NCBI GenBank assembly: GCA_964595945.1
Contig: CAZQSL010000001.1
Span: 48,798 to 112,797 of the forward strand
Length of the DNA: 64,000 bases
Source: CAZQSL01 sp964595945
GTDB taxonomy: Bacteria > UBP15 > UBA6099 > JAJRTR01
Direction: 5' to 3'
Shown here: positions 51,002-59,132 of the stretch, piece by piece
Position numbering within the stretch: the stretch's first letter is position 1
Layout: every line of letters begins with the position of its first letter
Notes under the pieces: generated by a model
The model's database searches: none
Seen by the model: only the letters and a program-made list of their open reading frames with translations
Told to the model about the DNA's origin: nothing
Position numbers and translations under genes: made by a program

Positions 51002-52869
51002 TACGCGACCTCCTTGATAGCGTGAAATGGGCAACTGCCGACGCAGGCGCCGCAACGTACGCATGTTTCAGGATCAATGACGAAAGGTTCCTTGATTTTT
51101 CCGCTGATGGCGGCGGCGGGGCAGACGCGAGAGCACTTGCCGCAGCCTTTGCATTCGAGCGGTTCGATCTTGTACGACTTGAATGCCTGACAGACCTTCG
51201 CCGGGCAGCGCCCTTCGATGACGTGGGCGTTGTATTCGTCGAGAAAGTATTTGAGAGTGGAGAGTACGGGGTTGGGGGCGGTTTTGCCGAGTCCGCACAG
51301 GGATCCGTCTTTCACGGCGACGGCGAGTTCTTCGATTGTAATGAGGTCTTCCGGAGTGCCGATGCCACCGGTAATTTTTTCGAGGATTTGCAGCATGCGT
51401 TTGGTGCCTTCGCGGCAGAGCACGCATTTTCCGCAGCTTTCGTTTTGCGTGAAGTTCATGAAGAATCGTGCGACGTCGACTATGCAGGTGTCTTCGTTCA
51501 TGACGACGAGTCCGCCCGAACCTATCATTGCGCCTACGGACAGCAGGCTGTCGTAGTCGAGGGGGAGATCGAGATGTTGCTCGGTGAGACATCCGCCGGA
51601 CGGTCCGCCGATCTGGACTGCCTTGAACTTTTTGCCGTTGCGGCAGCCGCCGCCGATTTCGAATATGATTTCGCGGAGTGTCGTGCCCATCGGGACTTCG
51701 ATCAACCCTGTGTTGACGACTTCGCCAGTGAGAGCGAAGGTCTTGGTGCCTTTGCCCTTTTCGGTGCCCATCGAGGCGAACCAGTCAGCGCCGCGCTGGA
51801 TGATGAGCGGGATGTTGGCGAGAGTTTCGACATTGTTGATGAGGGTGGGTTTGCCGAAGAGGCCGGAATTGGCGGGGAAGGGCGGTTTGCTGCGGGGCAT
51901 GCCGCGGTAGCCTTCGATAGAAGCGATGAGGGCGGTTTCTTCGCCGCAGACAAAAGCGCCAGCGCCCTCTTTAACTTTTACTTTGAAATTGAATTTGTAG
52001 CCAAGAATGTTTTCGCCGAGGAGTCCCTGTTCGGTTGCCTGGGCGATAGCGGTTTTCATGCGTGCGACGGCAAGGGGATATTCGGCGCGTACATATATGT
52101 ATCCTTCGTCCGCTCCGATTGCGTAGGCCGCGATGGCCATGCCTTCGAGTACCGCGTGCGGGTCGCCCTCCATGACAGAGCGGTCCATGAAAGCGCCGGG
52201 GTCGCCTTCGTCGCCGTTGCAGATGACATATTTCTTGTCGCCCTTGGCGCGGGCTACGAATCCCCATTTGACGCCAGTGGGAAAGCCGCCGCCGCCGCGA
52301 CCGCGAATGCCGGAATCGGTGATCGACTTGATAACGTCGGTCGGCGTCATCGTGTCGAGCACATTGCCGAGCGCGGCATATCCGTCGCGGGCGATATAGT
52401 CGTCGATCTTGTCGGGGTTGATATTGCCGCAGTTGTGCAGCGACGTGCGTGTCTGCCTGTTATAGAAAGGTATTTCGTTTTCGCCTTTGCAGCGGACGCC
52501 TTTTGCTTCGTCCATATAGAGCAGACGCTCGACGACGCGTCCGTGTCTGATTGTGCTTTCGACAATCTCTTCGACATCTTCCGGGCGCACGCGGGTGTAG
52601 AGGATATCCATGCCGACGATCTTGACCAGCGGACCGCGTTCGCAAAACCCGTGGCAGCCGGTATGATCGACGTGGATTTCCTTGTCGACATTTTTGTCGA
52701 GCACTGCGGCTTCCGCACCGAGCAGTTCCTGAAATTTCGCAACAACTTCCAGCGAACCGTTGGCCACACAGCCGGTGCCGGCGCAAACCATAATGCGCAC
52801 GCAAGACCCGCTCTTTTCCTTCTTGAGAGCATCTCGATATTCAGTCAGGGCTTCAATAGTCGGGATCAT
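51001..52869 (-). CDS. hydB: Hydrogenase subunit HydB (NuoF-like, FMN and Fe-S)
   Basis: HydB takes electrons from NADH through FMN and passes them along Fe-S clusters to HydA; in related trimers it takes part in bifurcation with ferredoxin. The 622-residue protein has an N-terminal thioredoxin-like [2Fe-2S] domain (CAGTGC, DHTGCHGFC). The NuoF core has IRGRGGGGFPTGVKWG for FMN/NADH and ESCGKCVLCREGTKR for the N3-type cluster. Two C-terminal ferredoxin motifs follow (CKGCGKCSRVCP and CVRCGACVGSCP). GGAGA lies upstream of the ATG, which overlaps the hydC stop by ATGA. The neighbours and domain order make the call secure. Confidence 0.95.
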   Translation of the reverse strand: MIPTIEALTEYRDALKKEKSGSCVRIMVCAGTGCVANGSLEVVAKFQELLGAEAAVLDKNVDKEIHVDHTGCHGFCERGPLVKIVGMDILYTRVRPEDVEEIVESTIRHGRVVERLLYMDEAKGVRCKGENEIPFYNRQTRTSLHNCGNINPDKIDDYIARDGYAALGNVLDTMTPTDVIKSITDSGIRGRGGGGFPTGVKWGFVARAKGDKKYVICNGDEGDPGAFMDRSVMEGDPHAVLEGMAIAAYAIGADEGYIYVRAEYPLAVARMKTAIAQATEQGLLGENILGYKFNFKVKVKEGAGAFVCGEETALIASIEGYRGMPRSKPPFPANSGLFGKPTLINNVETLANIPLIIQRGADWFASMGTEKGKGTKTFALTGEVVNTGLIEVPMGTTLREIIFEIGGGCRNGKKFKAVQIGGPSGGCLTEQHLDLPLDYDSLLSVGAMIGSGGLVVMNEDTCIVDVARFFMNFTQNESCGKCVLCREGTKRMLQILEKITGGIGTPEDLITIEELAVAVKDGSLCGLGKTAPNPVLSTLKYFLDEYNAHVIEGRCPAKVCQAFKSYKIEPLECKGCGKCSRVCPAAAISGKIKEPFVIDPETCVRCGACVGSCPFHAIKEVA

Positions 52870-53399
52870 ATATTCTCAGTCTCCATTTTCTCGATCTTGG
52901 TGATGACTTTTACAATCGACTCGGGAGTCATCTGGGGATGTACAACATCGTTGATGACGACGACCGGAGCAAGTCCGCACGCGCCGAGGCAGCTTACGGT
53001 CTCGACGCTGAACATCAGATCGGCCGTCGTTTTTTCGCCCGTGTCCAGCTTGAGCTTCTGGCGTATTGCCTGCAAGACAGGTATCGAGCGGCGCACGTGG
53101 CAAGCGGTGCCATCGCAGAGCCTAATCTCATACTTGCCCTTGGGCTCAAGCGAAAACTGCGAATAAAATGTCGCAACACCAAAAACTTCTGACGGAGAGC
53201 GCCCGATCGCCGTGGAAATGTACGTCAGGATGTCACGCGGCAGATAGCGGTACTCGTCCTGGACTTTCTGGAGGATCGCTATCAGATTTGTTGCGTCGAA
53301 TTCATAATAAGAGAGGATTTCATTGACCTTCTGGAACTTCCGCATGCCCTCCTGCGGACTCCTGCCGTTGGCCGGCCTGGCATCTTGCGCGATACTCAT
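52866..53399 (-). CDS. hydC: Hydrogenase subunit HydC (NuoE-like, [2Fe-2S])
   Basis: HydC is the small thioredoxin-fold subunit that joins HydB and HydA. The 177-residue protein has the two Cys pairs of the family, CDGTAC and CLGAC, and VFGVATFYSQFSLEPKGK. The reading frame is open to 53618 and an upstream Met would give a signal-like N-terminus (MVVFFVVSASAATT). However, GGGAG lies 9 bases before ATG 53399, and the promoter at 53503-53531 covers that upstream Met, so 53399 is the start. It is the first gene of the operon; its stop overlaps hydB by four bases. Confidence 0.93.
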   Translation of the reverse strand: MSIAQDARPANGRSPQEGMRKFQKVNEILSYYEFDATNLIAILQKVQDEYRYLPRDILTYISTAIGRSPSEVFGVATFYSQFSLEPKGKYEIRLCDGTACHVRRSIPVLQAIRQKLKLDTGEKTTADLMFSVETVSCLGACGLAPVVVINDVVHPQMTPESIVKVITKIEKMETENI

Positions 53400-53502
53400 C
53401 AGCTGATTCTCCCTGAAGCCCGGTAAGGGCCTGAGATTGGCGTCTTGTGAAATCTCCACTTGTGTGGTGGCGGCAGACGCACTTACAACAAAGAACACCA
53501 CC

Positions 53503-53531
53503 ATTATAGTAATAGTTCCCGGCAGAATCAA
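53503..53531 (-). promoter_or_regulatory. Sigma70-type promoter of hydCBA
   Basis: On the minus strand TTGATT (53531-53526) and TATAAT (53508-53503) are separated by exactly 17 bases. The predicted transcript starts near 53496, giving a leader of about 95 bases. Confidence 0.65.
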
Positions 53532-53695
53532 CAGCTTGTGAAAAAAAATACAAATATATGTTAAAATGATCACAATGCCATGTGAAAAAAAGCGCAAATA
53601 CCATGCGCATGATGCCATTGTGCAAATCCATGAGCAAAGCGGTATATCCGGTGAATGAACATTTCTCGATGGCTTGACTGTTTTTCAGGTTTGCT

Positions 53696-53788
53696 CCAAT
53701 GCCGTTCAGTCAGAGCATGGCAATTCTCATAAAGGCCAGTGTTTATTGGAGCATTCTGAGCGGCAACCACTTAACTGAACGGCATTGG
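53696..53788. repeat. 93-bp element with 15-bp terminal inverted repeats
   Basis: CCAATGCCGTTCAGT (53696-53710) is repeated in exact reverse complement at 53774-53788. Its right end, read inward as ATGCCGTTCAGTTAAG, resembles the 16-bp ends of the 27804-27911 element at 13 of 16 positions. It abuts the stop of the ZIP/cNMP gene by 7 bases. The rest of the 53532-53695 gap is AT-rich with no gene. Confidence 0.7.
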
Positions 53789-53795
53789 GTTTCGC

Positions 53796-55160
53796 TCAGC
53801 AGAGTCCCAACGCGCTCAGCAGCATGGAATGACTCTCGCCGTGTTGGGCCGCATTGCCGAGAGTCCGGAACACCAATGCTGAGAGAAAACCGAAAACCGT
53901 CAGAATGCCCACCAGCCAGCCGCCGTGTTCATAGGCTTCCGGCAGCATTGTCTGAGCAATCATTGCAAGCATAGCGCCAGCCGCGAGACCCTCGACAAGA
54001 GCATGCGTCGAATGTCCGACACCCACGAACGTCAGATTGCCAATCAGCGCGCCTATTCCGGTAAGTGCCATGAGAGAAAACCACATCCAGAATATCTTTC
54101 CCGTGGAACTCCCCTGTTTTTTCATCATTGTGCCACTCGACATCGCTTCTGGCAGATTGGCAAAAAACAACCCACCGATAAGAGCGGGACTCACTGCCGC
54201 ACCGATCATGCTCGCGCCGATTACGAGTGATTCGGGTATGCCGTCGAGGAATATCCCGAGCCACATCGAAAGCGCGGCCCCTCCGCCGCTTTTTCCCTTT
54301 TCGATCGCGTGGGCCATTTCTGCCGAAGTTGGCCGGGTGTTTTCTTCGGACAGATGTCGGATCGCCGTATTTTTCCATTCCCTGGCGTCCATGAGCGATG
54401 CTCCTGCGAGGCCTGACTTGCGGTTTTGGGCGATTTTTTCCACTTCTGCGCGAAGCATTGGCGTGCCCTTGAGAATTTCATTGAAATCTTCCCTGTGAAT
54501 CTCCCACACTGACACATCGGAAATGGCTTTGACAGTTGCCGTGCGTGGTTCGTCCCACAAGAGCGCCATTTCGCCGAAGGTCTCGTCGGCGCCGAGTGCG
54601 GCGATGGCTGTTCTGGCGCCACTGGCGCCATCCTCAGTCTCGACACTTACGCGTCCGCTTTCGATAATGTACAGTGAGGCGCCGTAGTCACCCTGCCGGA
54701 AAATCGTGGTGCCAGCCGAAAATGTCCTGTTCTCGACACTTGGTATGATATGCTGCACATCTTCCGGTGGTAGCATTCTGAGGATGTCGACATGACTCAG
54801 CCTGCTGACCATGTCGCGCATATCGCGTCTTTTCTGCGTTTTCAGATGTGTAATCAGAGTGGATGCCTTTCGCATATAGCCGCCGCTCTTTTCGAGCATT
54901 GCATTGAGTCCCACGAAAACAAACGCTCCAAGTATGCACCCCACGGCAATCGGTCCAAGTCCGGTTTCCACAAAAGCGGGTTCGATCAATTCGAGCGTTA
55001 GCGCGGAAAGCAGATTGCCTGCTCCGAATGCCATTATCGCGGCGACAACCTTGCCCGGCGGTTTGATCCAAACGCCCAGCATGGCCCCGAGAGGCAGGGC
55101 AAGCGCAGTCAGTGCACCCATCCAGAATGCCATCATGTATGGCTGTGTCAGAAAGTCCAT
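53796..55160 (-). CDS. ZIP-type membrane protein with inserted cyclic-nucleotide-binding domain
   Basis: The protein has 454 residues. ZIP-like helices 1-3 come first (GALTALALPLGAMLGVWIK, VAAIMAFGAGNLLSALTLEL). A soluble stretch holds a cNMP-binding domain around residues 140-270: IFRQGDYGASLYIIESGRVS, then FGEMALLWDEPRTATVKAI, the region that binds the phosphate and ribose of cyclic nucleotides. ZIP helices resume with WLGIFLDGIPESLVIGASM and GGLFFANLPEAMSSG, near the metal-binding HN/PE positions of the ZIP fold. It may be a divalent-metal transporter gated by a cyclic nucleotide, but neither ligand nor transport is shown. ATG 55160 precedes helix 1; a TTG at 55268 has no ribosome-binding site. 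It is transcribed alone. Confidence 0.78.
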   Translation of the reverse strand: MDFLTQPYMMAFWMGALTALALPLGAMLGVWIKPPGKVVAAIMAFGAGNLLSALTLELIEPAFVETGLGPIAVGCILGAFVFVGLNAMLEKSGGYMRKASTLITHLKTQKRRDMRDMVSRLSHVDILRMLPPEDVQHIIPSVENRTFSAGTTIFRQGDYGASLYIIESGRVSVETEDGASGARTAIAALGADETFGEMALLWDEPRTATVKAISDVSVWEIHREDFNEILKGTPMLRAEVEKIAQNRKSGLAGASLMDAREWKNTAIRHLSEENTRPTSAEMAHAIEKGKSGGGAALSMWLGIFLDGIPESLVIGASMIGAAVSPALIGGLFFANLPEAMSSGTMMKKQGSSTGKIFWMWFSLMALTGIGALIGNLTFVGVGHSTHALVEGLAAGAMLAMIAQTMLPEAYEHGGWLVGILTVFGFLSALVFRTLGNAAQHGESHSMLLSALGLC

Positions 55161-55454
55161 GGCGAGTTCCGTTCCCGATTGATATTCTGTATCTATTTTA
55201 GCGATTAATGATGTTATAGCAATATGAAATGTGAAGTATCCCGCCGCAAATAGCGAGAAGCCCCCCAAGAGATAGGAATAGGGCTTTGTCGATCATGGAT
55301 ATTGGGCGGTTGAAAGACGGTCGATGGAGTTTGTGTCAAAATGAAGGGAGATACGCCGGTATGAAGGTCTTGTCACCTTGACATCGTGGACGGATGGTGA
55401 AAGAATTGTTTTCGTGGGGATTGTGTTGATGTTCCCGGTATTTTGAGGTGTTTT
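55161..55454. other. Divergent gap between the ZIP/cNMP and DUF1232 genes
   Basis: I see no gene, repeat or clear promoter pair here; it must carry the control regions of both flanking genes. Confidence 0.4.
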
Positions 55455-55934
55455 ATGGCTGATATGATCGACAGGAGTGACAGGATAGCGACGTTGCAGG
55501 GTGCGATCCCGAATGCGTTGAGTGTGTTTGCGGCCGTGCCGAAGCTGGCGAAGCTGCTTGTGGCGCTGTTTCGCGACAGGCGGGTGCCGCGTTATCTCAA
55601 GGTGTTGACGGCTGCGACTGTGGCTTATGTGGCTATGCCGTTTGATTTTTTGCCGGATTTTATCCCTGTGATCGGCATGATGGATGAGATTATCGTGATT
55701 TTGCTGGTGTTGCTCCAGTATATGAGGGCTTGTCCGCCTGCGGTGTTTAGGGAGCACTGGGATGAGGTGATGGGGGCGGATTTCGATATAGAGGCTAATG
55801 TGCGGGCTGCGATGGCGCAGCTTGAGCCTCTGGTGGGTGAGAGATTTGCGGGGTTGCGTGACTGGATGATCAGTATTTCGAGCAAGATTGGCGTGAGGTT
55901 GCGTGGGGCTGGCGAGGATGTGGCCGGGGAGTAA
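55455..55934 (+). CDS. DUF1232 (YkvA-like) small membrane protein
   Basis: This 159-residue protein contains the DUF1232 signature: VPRYLKVLTAATVAYVAMPF and DFLPDFIPVIGMMDEIIVI, a short hydrophobic hairpin with a Pro-rich PxDxxPDxxP turn. The role of the family is unknown; it is probably membrane-associated. The C-terminal ~70 residues are helical and hydrophilic. ATG 55455 follows TGAGGTG; the frame is open from 55443. It lies upstream of the pyr operon but is separated by a promoter and a long leader, so it is probably not part of that operon. Confidence 0.85.
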   Translation: MADMIDRSDRIATLQGAIPNALSVFAAVPKLAKLLVALFRDRRVPRYLKVLTAATVAYVAMPFDFLPDFIPVIGMMDEIIVILLVLLQYMRACPPAVFREHWDEVMGADFDIEANVRAAMAQLEPLVGERFAGLRDWMISISSKIGVRLRGAGEDVAGE

Positions 55935-55964
55935 TGGGGACGGTGTTTTTCTGGGATGGCGGTA

Positions 55965-55992
55965 TTGACTTTTTGGCGTGATGGACGATAAT
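55965..55992 (+). promoter_or_regulatory. Putative promoter of the pyrR-carB operon
   Basis: TTGACT (55965-55970) and GATAAT (55987-55992) are 16 bases apart. The predicted leader to pyrR is about 250 bases, long enough for attenuation. I did not find a convincing PyrR-binding loop sequence. Confidence 0.45.
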
Positions 55993-55999
55993 TGCATTA

Positions 56000-56248
56000 G
56001 CTTTTAATCTGGCACTGTGAGGCCGGAAAGGTGATGCCATGAGTTATTGTGAAAATCAACAGGGGCGCCCGCGAGGGAAAGCCCTTTTATTTTGTCAGGG
56101 CTCCGCTTGTGTGATGGCGGGGGTTCGATATTCTTCCGGGTTTCCAACTGTTTTCGTGTGTTGTGCGTCTGGCCGCGCGGTGGTTGCGCCTGCGTGCGGA
56201 GCGAGCCCGGGGGGATCCTGAAGACCAGGTAACGGGGAGGCTGTGGAT
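56000..56248 (+). promoter_or_regulatory. Long leader of the pyr operon, possible attenuator or leader peptide
   Basis: This leader contains a 60-codon frame (56039-56221, MSYCENQQGRPRGKALL...) with AAGGTGA six bases before its ATG and its stop 27 bases before pyrR. It also has GC-rich segments, such as GGGCGCCCGCGAGGG followed by AAAGCCC and a T-rich run (near 56070-56096), that could form a terminator. Whether it acts by PyrR, by coupled translation or not at all is unknown. Confidence 0.35.
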
Positions 56249-56845
56249 ATGACGAGTGGCCGCGATGTGAATTCTGTTGTTGAGATCATGGACAGTGACG
56301 CAATCAAGAGGGCGTTGATCCGCATTTCCCATGAAATACTTGAGAAAAACAAGGGTGCGCAGGACCTTGCGCTTGTTGGGCTGCAGACGCGTGGCGTGCC
56401 TATCGCGCGGCGAATATCCGGTTATATTAAGGAAATCGAGGGTGTGGAAGTGCCCGTTGGCGTACTGGATGTGACGCTGTATCGGGACGATCTGACGCAC
56501 AGGTCGCATCAGCCGATGGTTAAGAATACAGATATTTTTTTCAATGTTGAATATAAGCGCATAATACTCACGGACGAAGTGATTTTTACTGGACGCACGA
56601 TCCGGGCCGCGCTCGACGCGATCATGGACCTCGGGCGTCCGAAGTGTGTGCAACTCGCAGCCCTTATCGACCGGGGACATCGCGAATTGCCCATACGAGC
56701 TGATTACGTGGGCAAAAACATTCCGACTTCGCGCGCGGAATGGGTAAACGTGCGTCTCGATGAGGTCGACGGTAAAGAGGGTGTTTTCATCGGGAAAAGC
56801 CTCGACCGAAGCGAAAGCCGGCGACTCGCAGAGAGCGCGGAATAA
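56249..56845 (+). CDS. pyrR: PyrR bifunctional pyr operon regulator / uracil phosphoribosyltransferase
   Basis: PyrR binds UMP/UTP and the pyr mRNA leader to promote termination, and has weak UPRT activity. The 198-residue protein has the PRPP loop ILTDEVIFTGRTIRAALDAI. DVTLYRDDLTHRSHQP and ALIDRGHRELPIRADYVGKN are characteristic of PyrR rather than other phosphoribosyltransferases. ATG 56249 has GGGGAGG 8 bases upstream; GTG 56243 is too close to that site. It heads the pyrR-pyrB-pyrC-carA-carB operon, as in many Gram-positives, and is preceded by a long leader. Confidence 0.95.
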   Translation: MTSGRDVNSVVEIMDSDAIKRALIRISHEILEKNKGAQDLALVGLQTRGVPIARRISGYIKEIEGVEVPVGVLDVTLYRDDLTHRSHQPMVKNTDIFFNVEYKRIILTDEVIFTGRTIRAALDAIMDLGRPKCVQLAALIDRGHRELPIRADYVGKNIPTSRAEWVNVRLDEVDGKEGVFIGKSLDRSESRRLAESAE

Positions 56846-56920
56846 TATTACGACGACCCCGCAAGTCTGGAGCAAGCGGGGTGTATGTTGTCTGCTTAGC
56901 AAAAAACACGGGGGACATTT

Positions 56921-57856
56921 ATGCTTGACCGTCATCTTATCAGGATACGCGGTCTCGAAAGGGAAGACATCTACACGATTCTCGATCAGGCCGACAAATT
57001 CCTCGAAATTCTTGACCGTCCGATCCGAAAAGTTCCGGCTCTGCGCGGCAAGATTATTGTCAATTTATTTTTCGAACCCAGCACACGCACACGCACTTCA
57101 TTCGAGCTTGCCGCCAAGATGCTGAGCGCGGATGTTGTCAATATCGCGGTCAACGTCAGCAGCGTCAAAAAGGGCGAGTCGATCAAGGACACGGCACTGA
57201 CGCTCAAGTCGCTCGGCGCCGATATGATCGTCGTGCGCCACTCGCATGTGGGCGTGCCGGAATTTATCGCCAAACAGGGGAATTTCGCGGTAATCAACGG
57301 CGGCGACGGAGCGGGCGAACACCCCACGCAGGCTCTGCTCGATCTCTTCACGATGCGCCGCCGCTTCGGCCATCTCGAAGGCCTCAACGTCACCATTGTC
57401 GGCGACATCAGCCACAGCCGCGTTGCGCGCTCTAACATTTTTGCGCTGCAGAAGGTCGGTGCCAATGTCAGCATTGTCGCGCCGCCAACCATGGTGCCGT
57501 TCAAGGCTGAGGGACTCGGGGTCAAGGTCTATCACAGCTTCGATGAAGTCGCCGCAAAAACCGATGTGCTCTATCTGCTGCGTATCCAGCTCGAACGCCA
57601 GAAGGAAAGCCTCTTCCCCTCACTTCGCGAATACGCAACATATTTCGGCGTCAACGGCAAACGGCTGTCGGAATTCAAAAAAGATATCATGGTCATGCAC
57701 CCCGGCCCGATGAACAGGGGTGTGGAAATCTCTCACGATGTCGCCGACGGCGCAACGTCGTTCATCGAAGAGCAGGTACGCAGCGGTCTCGTAGTCCGCA
57801 TGGCGATCCTCTACCTGCTTGGAGCAAGGGAGGCCGGCCATGATGAAGTTGCTTAA
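56921..57856 (+). CDS. pyrB: Aspartate carbamoyltransferase catalytic subunit
   Basis: PyrB joins carbamoyl phosphate and aspartate to give N-carbamoyl-aspartate, the committed step of pyrimidine synthesis. The 311-residue length is typical. FEPSTRTRTSFELAAKML binds carbamoyl phosphate, and GAGEHPTQALLDLFT and MVMHPGPMNRGVEI are also conserved. There is no pyrI regulatory subunit next to it, consistent with control through PyrR instead. GGGGGA precedes the ATG. Its end overlaps pyrC by 17 bases. Confidence 0.97.
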   Translation: MLDRHLIRIRGLEREDIYTILDQADKFLEILDRPIRKVPALRGKIIVNLFFEPSTRTRTSFELAAKMLSADVVNIAVNVSSVKKGESIKDTALTLKSLGADMIVVRHSHVGVPEFIAKQGNFAVINGGDGAGEHPTQALLDLFTMRRRFGHLEGLNVTIVGDISHSRVARSNIFALQKVGANVSIVAPPTMVPFKAEGLGVKVYHSFDEVAAKTDVLYLLRIQLERQKESLFPSLREYATYFGVNGKRLSEFKKDIMVMHPGPMNRGVEISHDVADGATSFIEEQVRSGLVVRMAILYLLGAREAGHDEVA

Positions 57857-59132
57857 AAACGGAGCCATTATCGACCCGTCCGGCATGTTTTCCGGCAAGC
57901 ACGACATACTTGTCACCGACGGCGTCATCACTCGCATCGCACCTGCCATCGACGAACCATCCGCCGAAGTGATCGACCTCGCGGGGCTCACCGTCGCGCC
58001 TGGATTTATCGATCTGCATGTCCACTTCCGCGATCCCGGTTACGAATACAAGGAAGATGTCGTTTCGGGACTCCGCGCGGCCGCGGCAGGCGGTTTCACC
58101 ACCGTCGTCTGCATGCCCAACACAAAACCCGCCATCGACACGGCTTCAGTCGTGCGCTATATAAAGGAAAAGGCCGCCGCCGCCGCACTCGGCACTGTTC
58201 TCATAGCAGGCAGCATTTCCAAAGGCCGCGAAGGCCAGGAACTCGCCGAAATCGGCGACATGTTCCGCGAAGGCATAGTCGCTGTCACTGACGATGGCGC
58301 GCCTGTCACCGATGCCGGCCTGATGCGCCGCATTCTCGAATACACCAAAATTTTCGATCTACCAGTAATGTGCCATCCCGAAGTCCTTTCACTCGTCGGA
58401 TCGGGCGCCATGCACGAGGGATACATATCCACCATGCTCGGCGTGCCGCCGATTCCCGCCGAGGCCGAGTACATCATGGTGCAGCGCGACATCGCCCTTG
58501 CATCGCTCACCGGCGGTCGCCTGCATATCACGCACGCCTCGACTGCCGAATCCATCGCCGCCGTCCGCGCCGCGAAAAAGGCCGGCCTCCGCGTGACCTG
58601 CGATGTCACCCCTCACCACCTCGCCCTCACCGACGAAGCCGTCACCACGTTCGACACGGCCACAAAAGTCAACCCGCCACTCCGTCCGCAGGCGCACATC
58701 GACGCGCTTGTCGCTGGCATACTCGACGGCACGGTCGACGCCATCGCTTCCGACCACGCGCCTCACGCCGTACACGAAAAAGAAGACACTTACGCAAATG
58801 CGCCATTCGGCCTCATCGGACTCGAAACCAGTTTTGCCGTACTCAACACGAAACTTGTTCGCGAAGGTGTTATAACAATAGAGAAACTTGTCGAAAAATG
58901 GACTGCCGGCCCCGCCACCGCGTTCGGACTCGACGCGGGCCGCATCGCCGAGGGCGCTCCAGCCGACATCGTAGCGTTCGATACCGAAGCACAATGGACG
59001 GTCGATCCCTCAAAGTTCGAATCGAAAAGCCGCAACTGCCCCTGGGCGGGAGAGTCGCTGTTCGGCAAGGTAATGTTCGCCATGTCAGGCGGACGCATCA
59101 TCAACAAAGATGGAGTTGTAACAAATGCCTGA
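57840..59132 (+). CDS. pyrC: Dihydroorotase (class I)
   Basis: PyrC cyclises carbamoyl-aspartate to dihydroorotate using a metal centre. The 430-residue amidohydrolase has FIDLHVHFRDPGYEYKED with the HxH metal site. VVCMPNTKPAIDT, MCHPE and AIASDHAPHAVHEKED match class I dihydroorotases. ATG 57840 follows GGAGG inside the pyrB end and is one of two adjacent Met codons. It overlaps pyrB by 17 bases and carA by 8, so the genes are tightly coupled. Confidence 0.97.
   Translation: MMKLLKNGAIIDPSGMFSGKHDILVTDGVITRIAPAIDEPSAEVIDLAGLTVAPGFIDLHVHFRDPGYEYKEDVVSGLRAAAAGGFTTVVCMPNTKPAIDTASVVRYIKEKAAAAALGTVLIAGSISKGREGQELAEIGDMFREGIVAVTDDGAPVTDAGLMRRILEYTKIFDLPVMCHPEVLSLVGSGAMHEGYISTMLGVPPIPAEAEYIMVQRDIALASLTGGRLHITHASTAESIAAVRAAKKAGLRVTCDVTPHHLALTDEAVTTFDTATKVNPPLRPQAHIDALVAGILDGTVDAIASDHAPHAVHEKEDTYANAPFGLIGLETSFAVLNTKLVREGVITIEKLVEKWTAGPATAFGLDAGRIAEGAPADIVAFDTEAQWTVDPSKFESKSRNCPWAGESLFGKVMFAMSGGRIINKDGVVTNA

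Noticed and set aside
50995..53166. Long plus-strand frame antisense to hydB/hydC
   Set aside because: Length is explained by the codon bias of hydB in a GC-rich genome; the real hydB product with all its motifs is on the minus strand.
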